From the NCBI GenBank assembly GCA_965216885.1, contig OZ244209.1, positions 6,820,001-6,884,000 of the forward strand: DNA of 64,000 nucleotides. The letters run 5' to 3'. Below, piece by piece: positions 53,335 to 62,725 of the stretch (positions within the stretch are counted from its first letter, which is position 1; each line of letters begins with the position of its first letter). This DNA comes from CAYNJG01 sp965216885. Lineage in GTDB: Bacteria; Planctomycetota; Planctomycetia; Pirellulales; Pirellulaceae. The notes under the pieces were generated by a model that was not told the DNA's origin, did not search any database, and was given only the letters and a program-made list of their open reading frames with translations. A program made the position numbers and the translations under genes.

Positions 53335-54798
53335 ATGTTTGGCGATTCAACCGACAACGCGGCGATCGAACACGGACTGCTCAAGACCCGTCGGCATTTC
53401 TTTCGTGACTGTCAGGTCGGACTGGGTGGCATGGCCCTCAGTACGCTGCTGGCCGAGGAGTCGATGGGTAGTAACGCTCCCGCGCCCCTCGCACCACGTA
53501 AAACTCACTTCGAACCAAAAGCCAAGAGTGTGATCTTCTTGCACATGGCTGGCTCACCGCCCAACCTGGACATTTTCGACTACAAGCCCGAGCTGGTGAA
53601 ACGCACCGGACAGGAGTGTCCCGATGAGTTTCTGGCCGGTCGCAAGTTTGCCTTTACCAGCGGCACGCCCAAGTTGCTCGGTACGCCCCGCAAGTTCAAA
53701 CAGCACGGTGAAAGCGGCACGTGGTTGTCCGATGCGATGCCACAACTTTCGAAGTGGACCGACGAACTGGCCGTCGTCCACTCCATGCATACCGAACAGT
53801 TCAATCACGCACCTGCGCAGTTGATGCTGTACACCGGCTCGCCACGAGTCGGTCGGCCTTCGCTGGGTTCGTGGGTCACCTACGGAATTGGTTCACCCAA
53901 CCAGGACTTGCCGGGATTCGTCGTGCTGATCAGCGGCGGTTCGAATCCAAGTGCCGGCAAGACGGCGTGGGGCAGCGGATTTTTGCCTTCCGTCTATCAG
54001 GGCGTTCAATGCCGATCCAAGGGCGATCCCGTCCTGTTTGTTTCTGATCCGGCAGGCATGGACCGCACGCTGCGTCGTAAGTCGCTCGATACGCTCAATC
54101 ATCTCAATCAACTTCAGGCAAACGAGCTGGGCGATCCGGAAACGCTCACGCGGATGGCGCAATACGAGCTGGCGTTTCGCATGCAAATGTCCGTTCCGGA
54201 AGCGATGGACATCACGCAGGAAACACAGAATACGCTGGATGCCTACGGTGCGACGCCAGGCGAATCCAGTTTCGGCAACAACTGTCTGCTCGCGCGGCGA
54301 ATGGTTGAAAAGGGCGTTCGTTTTGTGCAAATCTTCGATTGGGGCTGGGATTTCCACGGCACCAATCCGAAAGAAGATCTTCGCGACGGACTCACGAAGA
54401 AATGTCATGGCACCGACCAGGCGGTATCCGCTCTACTGGGTGATCTGAAAAATCGCGGCCTGCTGGATTCGACACTGATCGTCTTCAGCGGCGAGTTTGG
54501 TCGCACACCGTTTCGCGAGGGACGCACCTCCAAGGGCAGCGTGCTGGGACGCGATCACTACCCGGATTGCTACTCGATGTTTCTTGCCGGTGGTGGCGTC
54601 AAACCTGGAGTGAACTACGGCCAAACTGATGAACTGGGTTTTCGCATCACGGAAAATCCCGTTCACGTTCACGACCTACAAGCGACCATCCTGCATTCGC
54701 TGGGTTTCGATCACGAGAAACTCACCTATCGATACCAGGGTCGCGATTTCCGACTGACCGATGTCCACGGCAACGTTGTGCACGACATCCTCGCCTAG
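53335..54798 (+). CDS. DUF1501 family protein (alkaline-phosphatase/sulfatase-like fold, Tat-type start)
   Basis: The 487-residue protein starts with a Tat-like leader (TRRHFFRDCQVGLGGMALSTLL). The DUF1501 core follows: AKSVIFLHMAGSPPNLDIFD, YKPELVKRTGQECPDEFLAG, LAVVHSMHTEQFNHAPAQLM and STLIVFSGEFGRTPFREGRT, with GRDHYPDCYSMFLAGGGVKP and VHVHDLQATILHSLGFDH. The fold resembles alkaline phosphatases and sulfatases, and His/Asp positions for metal are present, but no enzymatic activity is established. It follows the DUF1549/DUF1553 gene, the standard two-gene unit of Planctomycetes. It is convergent with the WD40 kinase gene, 44 bp away. Confidence 0.93.
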   Translation: MFGDSTDNAAIEHGLLKTRRHFFRDCQVGLGGMALSTLLAEESMGSNAPAPLAPRKTHFEPKAKSVIFLHMAGSPPNLDIFDYKPELVKRTGQECPDEFLAGRKFAFTSGTPKLLGTPRKFKQHGESGTWLSDAMPQLSKWTDELAVVHSMHTEQFNHAPAQLMLYTGSPRVGRPSLGSWVTYGIGSPNQDLPGFVVLISGGSNPSAGKTAWGSGFLPSVYQGVQCRSKGDPVLFVSDPAGMDRTLRRKSLDTLNHLNQLQANELGDPETLTRMAQYELAFRMQMSVPEAMDITQETQNTLDAYGATPGESSFGNNCLLARRMVEKGVRFVQIFDWGWDFHGTNPKEDLRDGLTKKCHGTDQAVSALLGDLKNRGLLDSTLIVFSGEFGRTPFREGRTSKGSVLGRDHYPDCYSMFLAGGGVKPGVNYGQTDELGFRITENPVHVHDLQATILHSLGFDHEKLTYRYQGRDFRLTDVHGNVVHDILA

Positions 54799-54842
54799 AT
54801 CCGGTTCCATGGTTCGTCTCGGCAGGCTTTGCGTTCAACGCC

Positions 54843-57800
54843 CTAGCGAACATCTATCGAGACCACGCGTTTCGTTCCCGTCTTGCCGGACCACACGATG
54901 TCACGGCCGTCCTGCGAAACGGCGAAGTACCTCACGTAGCCGACGCCGAGGTTTAGCGAGACCAGACGCTCGCCGGTCGACGCCAGGAGCACTTTCAGGT
55001 TTTCTCCGGACCGCGAAGTCGCCAGCAACCGGCCGTCGCGTGTGAGTGACATGGACGTCAGTGCGTCTCCAAAGACCGCCCATTCAGCAACTTGTTGGCC
55101 CGTCTTCAGATTCCAGCAAGTGATCCAACCATCGCGATGGCCGATGTAAAGCCGCCCGTTGTTGTCCGCAACGAGATGTTCGGCCGACGAGCGCATTTCA
55201 GGCGAGATCGTATGAAGCGTTCGCCACGTCGTCGTGTCCCAAACTCGCGTCGTTCCATCTTCAGAACCTGAAATCAGGTACCGGCCATTCTCCGACACCG
55301 CCAGTTTGAGAACCCAATTCGTGTGCCCCGTCAGTTCTCGAATGCACTCGCCCGACTCGGCATCCCAAAGGCCAATTGTGCCTTCTTGTACATAGTCGTC
55401 ACCGGATGGCGGCGGACCGGCCAGCCAGTCTCCATCGATGCCCAGAACCGTGTCACGAACTCCCCAACCGATATCGGAGTCAAAACGAGGCGTCAATTGC
55501 GGGAAATTCCAGGCTCGCAGAGCTGCGTCTTCACCGATGGTAACCACGGTCTTCTCCCCGGCATCTACCGCAACGTTCCAGATTGCCTGCTGGTGTGCCC
55601 GAATCTTGCGGATGGATTCCGATCCGGCCAGGCGATTCACGTGCAACCAACCGCCATCGTCCACGAGGATCGCACGATTCTGTGAGATGATCTGGCCATC
55701 GGTAGTGACCCCGGAATTCACGCGGTCCCCGTTTTCCGGAAACCGCGACACAATCCTGCCGTCAGCGAGGCCCACTAAAAAGCGTTCCCCCGCGTTGTCC
55801 CAAACCAACTGACCCACGGAAGCACCCAACGCCCGCTGGTTCAGAACATTACCTTGAAGGTCGTGCAGAGTGGTTCGGCCGTCACCGTTGCCAACCATCA
55901 AGCAGCCGGAACCATTGTTGGCGATGCTCGTGGCAATACCGCGGGTTCGCAAAAGTTCCTGCGGTGTCGTATCGGGATTGCGAAGATCAATTTGCAGGAT
56001 CGCGCTGCTGGTGAGCACCCCGACGAACTGATCGGAAACTCGAACAAGCCCATTCAGACTCGAGGACGATATGAACCAGCTCTCGTATTCCGCCTCCGAC
56101 AATCGGCAGCGATACAGTTGCCCGTCCAACCCCGCACCGATGACCGCGCCGTCGGAATCGTCGAACAGGATTTTCGATTGTCGCGCGGCAAGCTTCCACT
56201 CGCGTTGCAACTCGTTCGACTTGTCGAAGATTTTGATCCATGCGCCACCGGTGGCGACCGCATATCGATCTTCCGACTCGGTAAACTCGATGTCATAGAT
56301 TCCGCCCGCACCCAGCGACTGTTCTTTCTCCAACGTCCAGTCTTCCAGGCGATACCAGTGCAGATCGCCCGCCGCCGTTCCAATCACCAGATGGTCTCTT
56401 GAGAACGTCGTCGTCGAGATTTTGGTTTCCAGATCAAACTCGCGAACAACCCGTTGCGTCCGCAGATCTCGCAGTTCGACATTTCCATTGACCAGTGTGC
56501 AGGCCAGGTACCGCCCCGACGCGTCGACACCAAGTCTGGTTACGCCCGCCAACCCGGAACTCCGAAGGGCCGTCTCACTCTTCTCATTGGCCCGCGCGCG
56601 GACGAAATTCCACTCCCAGCCTCGCAAGTTCGTCGCGCACGAATCCAGCAGCTCCGTCGCTCGATCCTGGTTGTTTTCCTCGGCAGCCCGCCACGCCGAT
56701 TCAACGAGTTCCGAATAAATGCTCTCCGCAAGGAGTCGAGCGGCCAGATCCGCCTCAAAGCGTGCCTCTTGGGCATTCTCCAGATTCTCCTCGGACTGTC
56801 GAAGTGCCTTTCGCGCACGACTTTCGCCAATCGCCAGGCCCGCGATACCCAGTAGCGAGCTACCCAGCATGATCATACCCAGCATTACCGCGATGCGATT
56901 CCTGCGCACGAATTTTCGCACGCGATAAACAACCGAAGGAGGATGCGCTGTGACTGGCAGACCACGGGTGAAATTATCGATATCGCTGGACAATTCGCGT
57001 GCCGAGTCGTATCGCTCGCGACGATCCTTGGAAAGGCACTTCATCGTGATCCAGTCGAGATCGCCTTGCTGCAAGTGGGCCATATCCGCGTTGCGAATCG
57101 AGCCGCCGGATGTTGAAAGCTGCGTCGTTACCCTTGAGCTGGGCCGGAGCGGTTCCGTTTCACGAATCAGTCGGGGAATCTCAAACATCCCCTTCCGCAG
57201 CAGCTCATCCTTGCTGATGGGAGTCGCACCTGTCAGCAGCCGGTAGAGCAGAACTCCCAGCGAATAGACGTCCGTCCGCGTATCCACGTCGATCGCCGAC
57301 ATTTCCGCCTGCTCGGGACTCATGTATTCCAGCGTTCCAACCATCTGGCCGAATTCGGTGAACAGCGTCGCATCGGTCAGCCGCGCATCCAGCGCCTTGG
57401 CGATACCGAAGTCGATCACCTTGGCGATTGGTTCACTTTCGCCCATGCCTACCAGCACGTTGGACGGTTTCAGGTCGCGATGAATGACTCCCTTGCGATG
57501 GGCGTGATGAACGGCTTCGCAAACCTGGCGGAACAACTGCAACCGGTCCTGCAATCCCAACGACTGTTGATCACAAAATTCGTCAATCGGAACACCGCGC
57601 ACCAGCTCCATCACAAAATAGGGCAAGCCGCTTTGGGTCGTACCCACGTCGAAAATTTTTGCGATCGACGCGTGATCCATCAGCGCCAGTGCCTGGCGTT
57701 CGGCCTGAAATCTCGCCAGCACCTGCTTTGAATCCATGCCCGGTTTCACAAGCTTGATGGCAACCTTGCGATGAATGGGCTCGTGTTGTTCGGCCATGTA

Positions 57801-58124
57801 GACCGCGCCAAACCCGCCTTCACCAATCTTCTGCAGAATCCGATACGGTCCGATTTCACGAACTTCCCGTTCGTCGCGGGGCGAAATCCTAGTCGACTCG
57901 GAGCCGTCAACACTTGCCTCGGCGGCCAACGAATTGGCCGTAGCTTCGAATGAAACTCCCGATTCAAGGAACGCACCGCACGAACCATCGGCCTGTAAAA
58001 GTGAAAGTACTTCTGCGCGAATCACTTCGTCTTCGGCTGCCAGACGCTCGTCACGATCATCGGTCGTTGCATCCCGCAGTTGCAGGAACAGACGCTGCAC
58101 GTGTTCGAATTGCTGCGGAGTCAT
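54843..58124 (-). CDS. Ser/Thr protein kinase with membrane anchor and WD40 repeats
   Basis: The 1093-residue protein has an N-terminal helical part (1-90) with the EEVLSLL-type pattern (IRAEVLSLLQADG) of planctomycete kinases. The kinase domain covers ~93-380: Gly loop GEGGFGAVY, Lys124, HRDLKPSN with Asp217, DFG at Asp238 and GTLEYMSPEQAE. One membrane segment sits at ~411-433. A coiled coil (AlaArg-rich) follows, then WD40 repeats from ~540 to the end (e.g. LTGHTNWVLKLAVSENGRYL and ISGSEDGTTRVWD). The ATG at 58124 overlaps the stop of the propeller gene by 4 bp. It is the last gene of a sigma-propeller-kinase operon. Confidence 0.94.
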   Translation of the reverse strand: MTPQQFEHVQRLFLQLRDATTDDRDERLAAEDEVIRAEVLSLLQADGSCGAFLESGVSFEATANSLAAEASVDGSESTRISPRDEREVREIGPYRILQKIGEGGFGAVYMAEQHEPIHRKVAIKLVKPGMDSKQVLARFQAERQALALMDHASIAKIFDVGTTQSGLPYFVMELVRGVPIDEFCDQQSLGLQDRLQLFRQVCEAVHHAHRKGVIHRDLKPSNVLVGMGESEPIAKVIDFGIAKALDARLTDATLFTEFGQMVGTLEYMSPEQAEMSAIDVDTRTDVYSLGVLLYRLLTGATPISKDELLRKGMFEIPRLIRETEPLRPSSRVTTQLSTSGGSIRNADMAHLQQGDLDWITMKCLSKDRRERYDSARELSSDIDNFTRGLPVTAHPPSVVYRVRKFVRRNRIAVMLGMIMLGSSLLGIAGLAIGESRARKALRQSEENLENAQEARFEADLAARLLAESIYSELVESAWRAAEENNQDRATELLDSCATNLRGWEWNFVRARANEKSETALRSSGLAGVTRLGVDASGRYLACTLVNGNVELRDLRTQRVVREFDLETKISTTTFSRDHLVIGTAAGDLHWYRLEDWTLEKEQSLGAGGIYDIEFTESEDRYAVATGGAWIKIFDKSNELQREWKLAARQSKILFDDSDGAVIGAGLDGQLYRCRLSEAEYESWFISSSSLNGLVRVSDQFVGVLTSSAILQIDLRNPDTTPQELLRTRGIATSIANNGSGCLMVGNGDGRTTLHDLQGNVLNQRALGASVGQLVWDNAGERFLVGLADGRIVSRFPENGDRVNSGVTTDGQIISQNRAILVDDGGWLHVNRLAGSESIRKIRAHQQAIWNVAVDAGEKTVVTIGEDAALRAWNFPQLTPRFDSDIGWGVRDTVLGIDGDWLAGPPPSGDDYVQEGTIGLWDAESGECIRELTGHTNWVLKLAVSENGRYLISGSEDGTTRVWDTTTWRTLHTISPEMRSSAEHLVADNNGRLYIGHRDGWITCWNLKTGQQVAEWAVFGDALTSMSLTRDGRLLATSRSGENLKVLLASTGERLVSLNLGVGYVRYFAVSQDGRDIVWSGKTGTKRVVSIDVR

Positions 58125-59992
58125 GGCTGAGTTTCCGGGCTGGTTTCGAGCGACACGTCTATCGTACGCCCCGCGAAATCCTCTTCCACGGTCAGCAACA
58201 GATTTTTTCGGATACCAAGGTGCGTGCGGTAGAGCCGAGTTCCCACGGGCCACTTTTCCAGCCGCGTCTTGCCGGGACGAATCGGCAAACCATAGCTGAA
58301 GGGATGTTCGGCCGGCCCCTTCACAAAGGCCTGAATCGTCTTGTCGCCAGCGGCTCGCAAAGCAAACTCCAGATAGACGAGACCGTTTTTGCCACGCGTC
58401 TTTTCCTTCGATGGTTTACGAGTGCCTTTCATTTCACCGGGAAAGTCTTCTTTGGCGTGCCGCATGATGAGTTGCGAAAATTCGGTGAGCCCTTCGGCTT
58501 TGGCAACCTCCGCCAGCTCGAGACGCTGCTTGAACGAAATGGAATCCGGATCGTCGTCCCGAATCTCGTTGTACAACTTCCACGCAGCCTCTGCTCCGTC
58601 CGCTTCCCCAACCGCGAGGATTTCATTCACTGGATCGCGATGGACGATTGGTTTCGATTCATCCGTATCTGAACGCATGGCGAGCCGACGCTTGCGAATT
58701 CGCAGCGATTTCAACGCCGCTCGTGGATCTCCGCCCTCGAGATCCAAACAGAGCAACTGATCACCGCCACGACAATACAAGAACGAACCGTCCGGTGTCG
58801 GTGGCGTCCAACAGCGATCATCAAACACCGAGTATTTCGATCCGGCTTCCATGGTGTTCGGTGTCAGGCTGAAGAACGTCAACTCGCCGTTTCCATGATA
58901 GGCCAGTAACCGGGAACCGGTCTTCAACAGGTTGGAATCGTTATAGCCGCGGTGGCGATTCAACAATTCCCCGTTGGACGAGTCGATCACCAACAAGAGG
59001 TTGCCGTCGCAGCCGAGAATGGTTCCATCATGCAGAATCCAGTTACAGTAGAAAAACTGCGAACCGCTCTGCCAGGCTTCTTCAACAACGTAGCCCGTTT
59101 TTGCTCGTTCGATATCCAGTCGCCGCATACCCTTGATGCCTTGCCCGGAAATCACAATGCCTGTCTCGTCGACCGGCAAGGGAGTCGGTACATTCGTCAG
59201 CCCCTTGCCCGGCATGGTGTATTCCCACAACTGCGTGCCATCAGCGGCGTTCACTCCCACAATTCGATTTCGCGTCGCGAAGACGATCTGCCGACCATCT
59301 TTGTGATTCCAAAGCACGGGAGTTGCATAGCTGGCTTCATTGCAGCCCAGATTCCAGATCGTCTTTCCGGTCTCTAGCGAGACACAGACAAGGCCTCCCT
59401 TTTGACCACCGGATAACACAATCACTCGGTCGCCGTCGATCAGCGGGCTGGCCGAGAATCCGAATTGAACCGGAACGGCTTTGAAAGATTCGACCAGATC
59501 CTTTCGCCAAACGGTTCTGCCCGAATGTCGATCAAGGCAGTGCATGATCCCGGTAAAGCCGATAGTAATCACCACGTTATCGTTCACGGCCGGAGTCGCC
59601 TGCGGCGCGCGGGATCGACCACCGAAAGCCTGCTGCGAATCGATCCAGCCCGCATCGTATTCGTGTCGCCACAATTCGCGACCGTTATCTTTGTCCATCG
59701 CCACGATGGCTTCGCGATGTGTCCTTTCGGATTCCGGTTTCTGCATTTCGGATTCCGTAAACGGCACGAGGAAATGCGAATAGAGCACGTTGCCTCGAAC
59801 GACAACGCCCGACATACCCGGTCCCAGCGTCTGCTGCCAGCGTTTGGTGGGAACCGACTTCATGGGCATGGAAGCCGACAAACGAAAATCGTGATCCGGA
59901 CCACCGAACTGCGACCACTCCTCCGCAATCACGCTCGAGGAACCGAGTGCAATCGCGAAGACGGTGATGGATAACTGACGAGCGAAAATCAT
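58121..59992 (-). CDS. Secreted PQQ-type beta-propeller protein
   Basis: The 623-residue protein has a signal peptide (LSITVFAIALGSSSVIA) and WSQFGGPDHDFRLSAS, a motif common at the start of planctomycete PQQ-propeller proteins. Propeller repeats follow: AIVAMDKDNGRELWRHEYDA, HCLDRHSGRTVWRKDL, CVSLETGKTIWNLGCNE and IVGVNAADGTQLWEYTMPG. No PQQ-dehydrogenase catalytic motif was seen, so this is a BamB-like binding propeller. The last ~150 residues are a separate part (FVKGPAEHPFSYGLPIRPG). GGAG lies six bases ahead of the ATG. It lies between sigma factor and kinase in one operon and may be the ligand-sensing partner. Confidence 0.87.
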   Translation of the reverse strand: MIFARQLSITVFAIALGSSSVIAEEWSQFGGPDHDFRLSASMPMKSVPTKRWQQTLGPGMSGVVVRGNVLYSHFLVPFTESEMQKPESERTHREAIVAMDKDNGRELWRHEYDAGWIDSQQAFGGRSRAPQATPAVNDNVVITIGFTGIMHCLDRHSGRTVWRKDLVESFKAVPVQFGFSASPLIDGDRVIVLSGGQKGGLVCVSLETGKTIWNLGCNEASYATPVLWNHKDGRQIVFATRNRIVGVNAADGTQLWEYTMPGKGLTNVPTPLPVDETGIVISGQGIKGMRRLDIERAKTGYVVEEAWQSGSQFFYCNWILHDGTILGCDGNLLLVIDSSNGELLNRHRGYNDSNLLKTGSRLLAYHGNGELTFFSLTPNTMEAGSKYSVFDDRCWTPPTPDGSFLYCRGGDQLLCLDLEGGDPRAALKSLRIRKRRLAMRSDTDESKPIVHRDPVNEILAVGEADGAEAAWKLYNEIRDDDPDSISFKQRLELAEVAKAEGLTEFSQLIMRHAKEDFPGEMKGTRKPSKEKTRGKNGLVYLEFALRAAGDKTIQAFVKGPAEHPFSYGLPIRPGKTRLEKWPVGTRLYRTHLGIRKNLLLTVEEDFAGRTIDVSLETSPETQP

Positions 59993-60026
59993 GGGTTACT
60001 CCGAATGGTTGGCGGTAAGAACCGGT

Positions 60027-60608
60027 CTACGAAGTCAGTTCACGATACAGCCACGCTCGGGCCATCGCCCAATCGCCAGCAACCGTGCGGCGGGACACCT
60101 CCAGTAGCTCGGCGATTTCATCCTGCGTCAAACCACCAAAGAAACGCAGCTCAACAATTTGAGCCTGTCGTTCGCTGAGTGACTTGAGCCGGGTGAGTGC
60201 ATCATCGAGTTCCAGGAGCTGGAAGCCTTTGTTGTCATCACCAAAACCCTGCACGTCGAGATTGACGGGCTGAGCTTCGCCGCCGCGTTTTTGCGTTTTC
60301 AACTTCCGCGCGTTGTCGACCAATACTCGTCGAATCGCCATCGCCGCTGCCGCAAAGAAATGAGCTCGATCTTTCCATGCCAATGCCGAATCACCGATCA
60401 TTCGCAGATAGGCTTCGTGAACCAGCTCGGTGGCATCCCATCGGCGAGCGTCGTTTTCCGACGTGATTTGGCGTTGTGCGATCTGCCGCATCTGCTGATA
60501 AACCAGCGGCGTCAGTTCTCCAATCGCATGTCGATCGCCGGCGGACAAACGCTGCAGTATTTGGGTGATTTCAGCCAATTTTGGCTCGCTTTCGTGAACT
60601 TCTGACAC
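60027..60608 (-). CDS. ECF sigma factor, Sig-70_X6 type
   Basis: The 193-residue protein matches the TIGR02999-type (Sig-70_X6) sigma factors: EITQILQRLSAGDRHAIGEL, LVYQQMRQIAQRQI, WDATELVHEAYLRMI, WKDRAHFFAAAAMAIRRVLV and DNARKLKTQKRGG. Region 4 reads LSERQAQIVELRFFGGLTQD with EIAELLEVSRRTVAGDW. This group is greatly expanded in Planctomycetes and Acidobacteria and is often next to Ser/Thr kinases. The GTG at 60608 is chosen; a TTG at 60641 would add a Cys/His-containing leader of doubtful reality. Gap to the propeller gene is 34 bp. Confidence 0.93.
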   Translation of the reverse strand: MSEVHESEPKLAEITQILQRLSAGDRHAIGELTPLVYQQMRQIAQRQITSENDARRWDATELVHEAYLRMIGDSALAWKDRAHFFAAAAMAIRRVLVDNARKLKTQKRGGEAQPVNLDVQGFGDDNKGFQLLELDDALTRLKSLSERQAQIVELRFFGGLTQDEIAELLEVSRRTVAGDWAMARAWLYRELTS

Positions 60609-60731
60609 CCCTAAAGCGTGATCGGCGCAAGGAACGTGCAAAAGATTCCGGATCTTTTTTCAGAAAGCGTACCGCAAACGCGGAAGATGCGTCACAAAAA
60701 ATGGCCGACTGCACCGGTCTGTAGAGCCGCC

Positions 60732-61712
60732 CTATTTGTCGGCGAATTCGTCGTGAACGACGTGACAGGCCACGCGATGATCTTCACCGATCTGAACGAG
60801 CGGCGGCATCGACTGGTGACAGCGATCCTCGACCAGCGGGCAACGCGTGGTGAATGGACATCCCGGCGGCGGATCGTAGGGACTGGGCACGTCGCCTTCC
60901 AGAATGAACAAATCCTTCCGTTGGCTGGGATCGGTGATTGGGTTCGCCTTTAACAACGCCTGGGTATACGGATGTTTGGCTTCTGCATGAATGTCATCGC
61001 ATGGCATCTCTTCCACCAGCCGACCGAGATACATGACCAGCATCCGATCGCAGAAGAAATCGATGACCTTCAGATCGTGCGAGACGAACAACATCGTCAG
61101 TGACAACTCTTCTTTCAGATCGAGCATCAGGTTCAGAACCTGTGCCTGAATGGAAACGTCGAGCGCCGAGACCGGTTCGTCCGCGAAAATGAAGTCCGGC
61201 TTGATCGATAAGGCACGCGCGATACCGATACGCTGTTTCTGCCCACCGGAGAATTCGTGTGGATACTTTTCGCGATCGTCGACTCGCAAACCAACTTTCT
61301 TCAGCAAACCATCGATGTACTCTCGCATCTCGCCTTTTTCGACAACCGAATGCAGCGAGACGGCTTCTCGCAAAATGGATTCGACCGTCATTCGCGGATT
61401 CAAGGACGAGTTGGGATCCTGAAAGATGATCTGCATCTTGCGACGAAACGGCATCAACTGGTTGTACGATAGCTGACCAATTTCATCCCCGTCGTACTTG
61501 ATGCTACCGGAGGTCGGTTCCAGCAGTCGCATGACGACTTTTCCCAGCGTCGATTTCCCGCAGCCCGATTCGCCCACGACGCCCAGCGTTTCCCCCTGTC
61601 GCACATCAAAGCTGACATCCGTAACGGCGTGAACCTTGGCCACGACGCGATTGAAGACGCCACCACGTTTGGGAAAGTGCTTGACCAGATTTCGAACTTC
61701 GATCAACGCCAT
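60732..61712 (-). CDS. oppF: Oligopeptide/dipeptide ABC transporter ATP-binding protein OppF/DppF
   Basis: The 326-residue ATPase has Walker A GESGCGKSTLGK (about residues 45-56), signature FSGGQKQRIGIARAL and Walker B FIFADEPVSALDVS. The C-terminal oligopeptide/HPY region includes YTQALLKANPITDPSQRKDL and the Cys-rich end GCPFTTRCPLVEDRC. This is the second ATPase of an Opp-type importer. The ATG at 61712 overlaps the oppD stop by one base (TAATG), so a longer frame to 61742 is rejected. It is the last gene of the transporter set in this window; no substrate-binding gene is present on this side. Confidence 0.94.
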   Translation of the reverse strand: MALIEVRNLVKHFPKRGGVFNRVVAKVHAVTDVSFDVRQGETLGVVGESGCGKSTLGKVVMRLLEPTSGSIKYDGDEIGQLSYNQLMPFRRKMQIIFQDPNSSLNPRMTVESILREAVSLHSVVEKGEMREYIDGLLKKVGLRVDDREKYPHEFSGGQKQRIGIARALSIKPDFIFADEPVSALDVSIQAQVLNLMLDLKEELSLTMLFVSHDLKVIDFFCDRMLVMYLGRLVEEMPCDDIHAEAKHPYTQALLKANPITDPSQRKDLFILEGDVPSPYDPPPGCPFTTRCPLVEDRCHQSMPPLVQIGEDHRVACHVVHDEFADK

Positions 61713-62701
61713 TATTCCGTCTCCTCCAGAGGAAAATGGCAACGGACGACGCGATCATCATTCACGGTCAGCTCGGGTTCCTCATCAATACACTTCTGTT
61801 CGCAATATCCACAGCGATCGTGAAACCGACAGCCGCTGGGCAGATTAAAGAGACTTGGAACAACTCCCTCAATCGCCGGCAATCGACCGCCTTCGGGTTT
61901 TCTTCCGGGTTGCGGAATCGAGGCAAGGAGAGCCTTGGTATAAGGGTGTTGGGGTCGTCGAAAGATGTCTTCGACCGATGCCGATTCCACCACACGACCG
62001 GCGTACATCACCATCACGCGATCACATGTCTGTGCGACAACACCAAGGTCGTGTGTGACCAGCAGGACGGCCGTGCCCGTCTTCGACTGTAGCTCGGCCA
62101 TTAGTCGCAGAATTTGAGCCTGAATCGTGACGTCCAGCGCCGTCGTTGGTTCATCAGCGATGAGGATCTTGGGTTCGCAGCACAACGCCATCGCAATCAT
62201 GACGCGTTGTCGCATGCCGCCGGACAGCTGATGAGGGTACTCGTCCAGTCGACGTTCCGGGTTGGGCATTTCCACCAGTCTCAGCATTTCGACAGCACGT
62301 TGGCGCCGTCCGCGACCATCGAGTTTCGTGTGGTACTTCAGCGCCTCATCCAGTTGCCAACCAACGGTAAACACAGGATTCAGGGCCGTCATGGGCTCCT
62401 GAAAAATCATGGCGATCTCGTTACCACGCACGTAGCGCATGTGGTTCTCGTTCGCCTTCAGCAGATTCCTGTCTTCGTAGTTGACGCTGCTGTGGTCACC
62501 GAAAATCGTGACCTCGGGCGGCAGCAGTCGCATGATAGATTTGCTGGTGACCGTTTTTCCGCAGCCGGATTCGCCGACAACACCCAGACTCTCGCCCGGA
62601 TAGAGTTCGAATGACACGTCATCCACCGCCGTCACGACACCTCGGTCGGTACGGAAACTGGTGGTCAGATTTCGAACGGTCAGTACGGGATCTTTGGTCA
62701 C
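61712..62701 (-). CDS. oppD: Oligopeptide/dipeptide ABC transporter ATP-binding protein OppD/DppD
   Basis: The 329-residue ATPase has Walker A GESGCGKTVTSKSI, signature LSGGMRQRVMIAMAL, Walker B ILIADEPTTALDVT and H-loop VLLVTHDLGVVA. The C-terminal HPY region has YTKALLASIPQPG and the Cys-rich segment CRFHDRCGYCEQKC. It pairs with OppF to power peptide uptake. It starts 24 bp after the oppC stop. Confidence 0.95.
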   Translation of the reverse strand: MTKDPVLTVRNLTTSFRTDRGVVTAVDDVSFELYPGESLGVVGESGCGKTVTSKSIMRLLPPEVTIFGDHSSVNYEDRNLLKANENHMRYVRGNEIAMIFQEPMTALNPVFTVGWQLDEALKYHTKLDGRGRRQRAVEMLRLVEMPNPERRLDEYPHQLSGGMRQRVMIAMALCCEPKILIADEPTTALDVTIQAQILRLMAELQSKTGTAVLLVTHDLGVVAQTCDRVMVMYAGRVVESASVEDIFRRPQHPYTKALLASIPQPGRKPEGGRLPAIEGVVPSLFNLPSGCRFHDRCGYCEQKCIDEEPELTVNDDRVVRCHFPLEETE

Positions 62702-62725
62702 GGATGAAATACGTTGGCGATGTGG

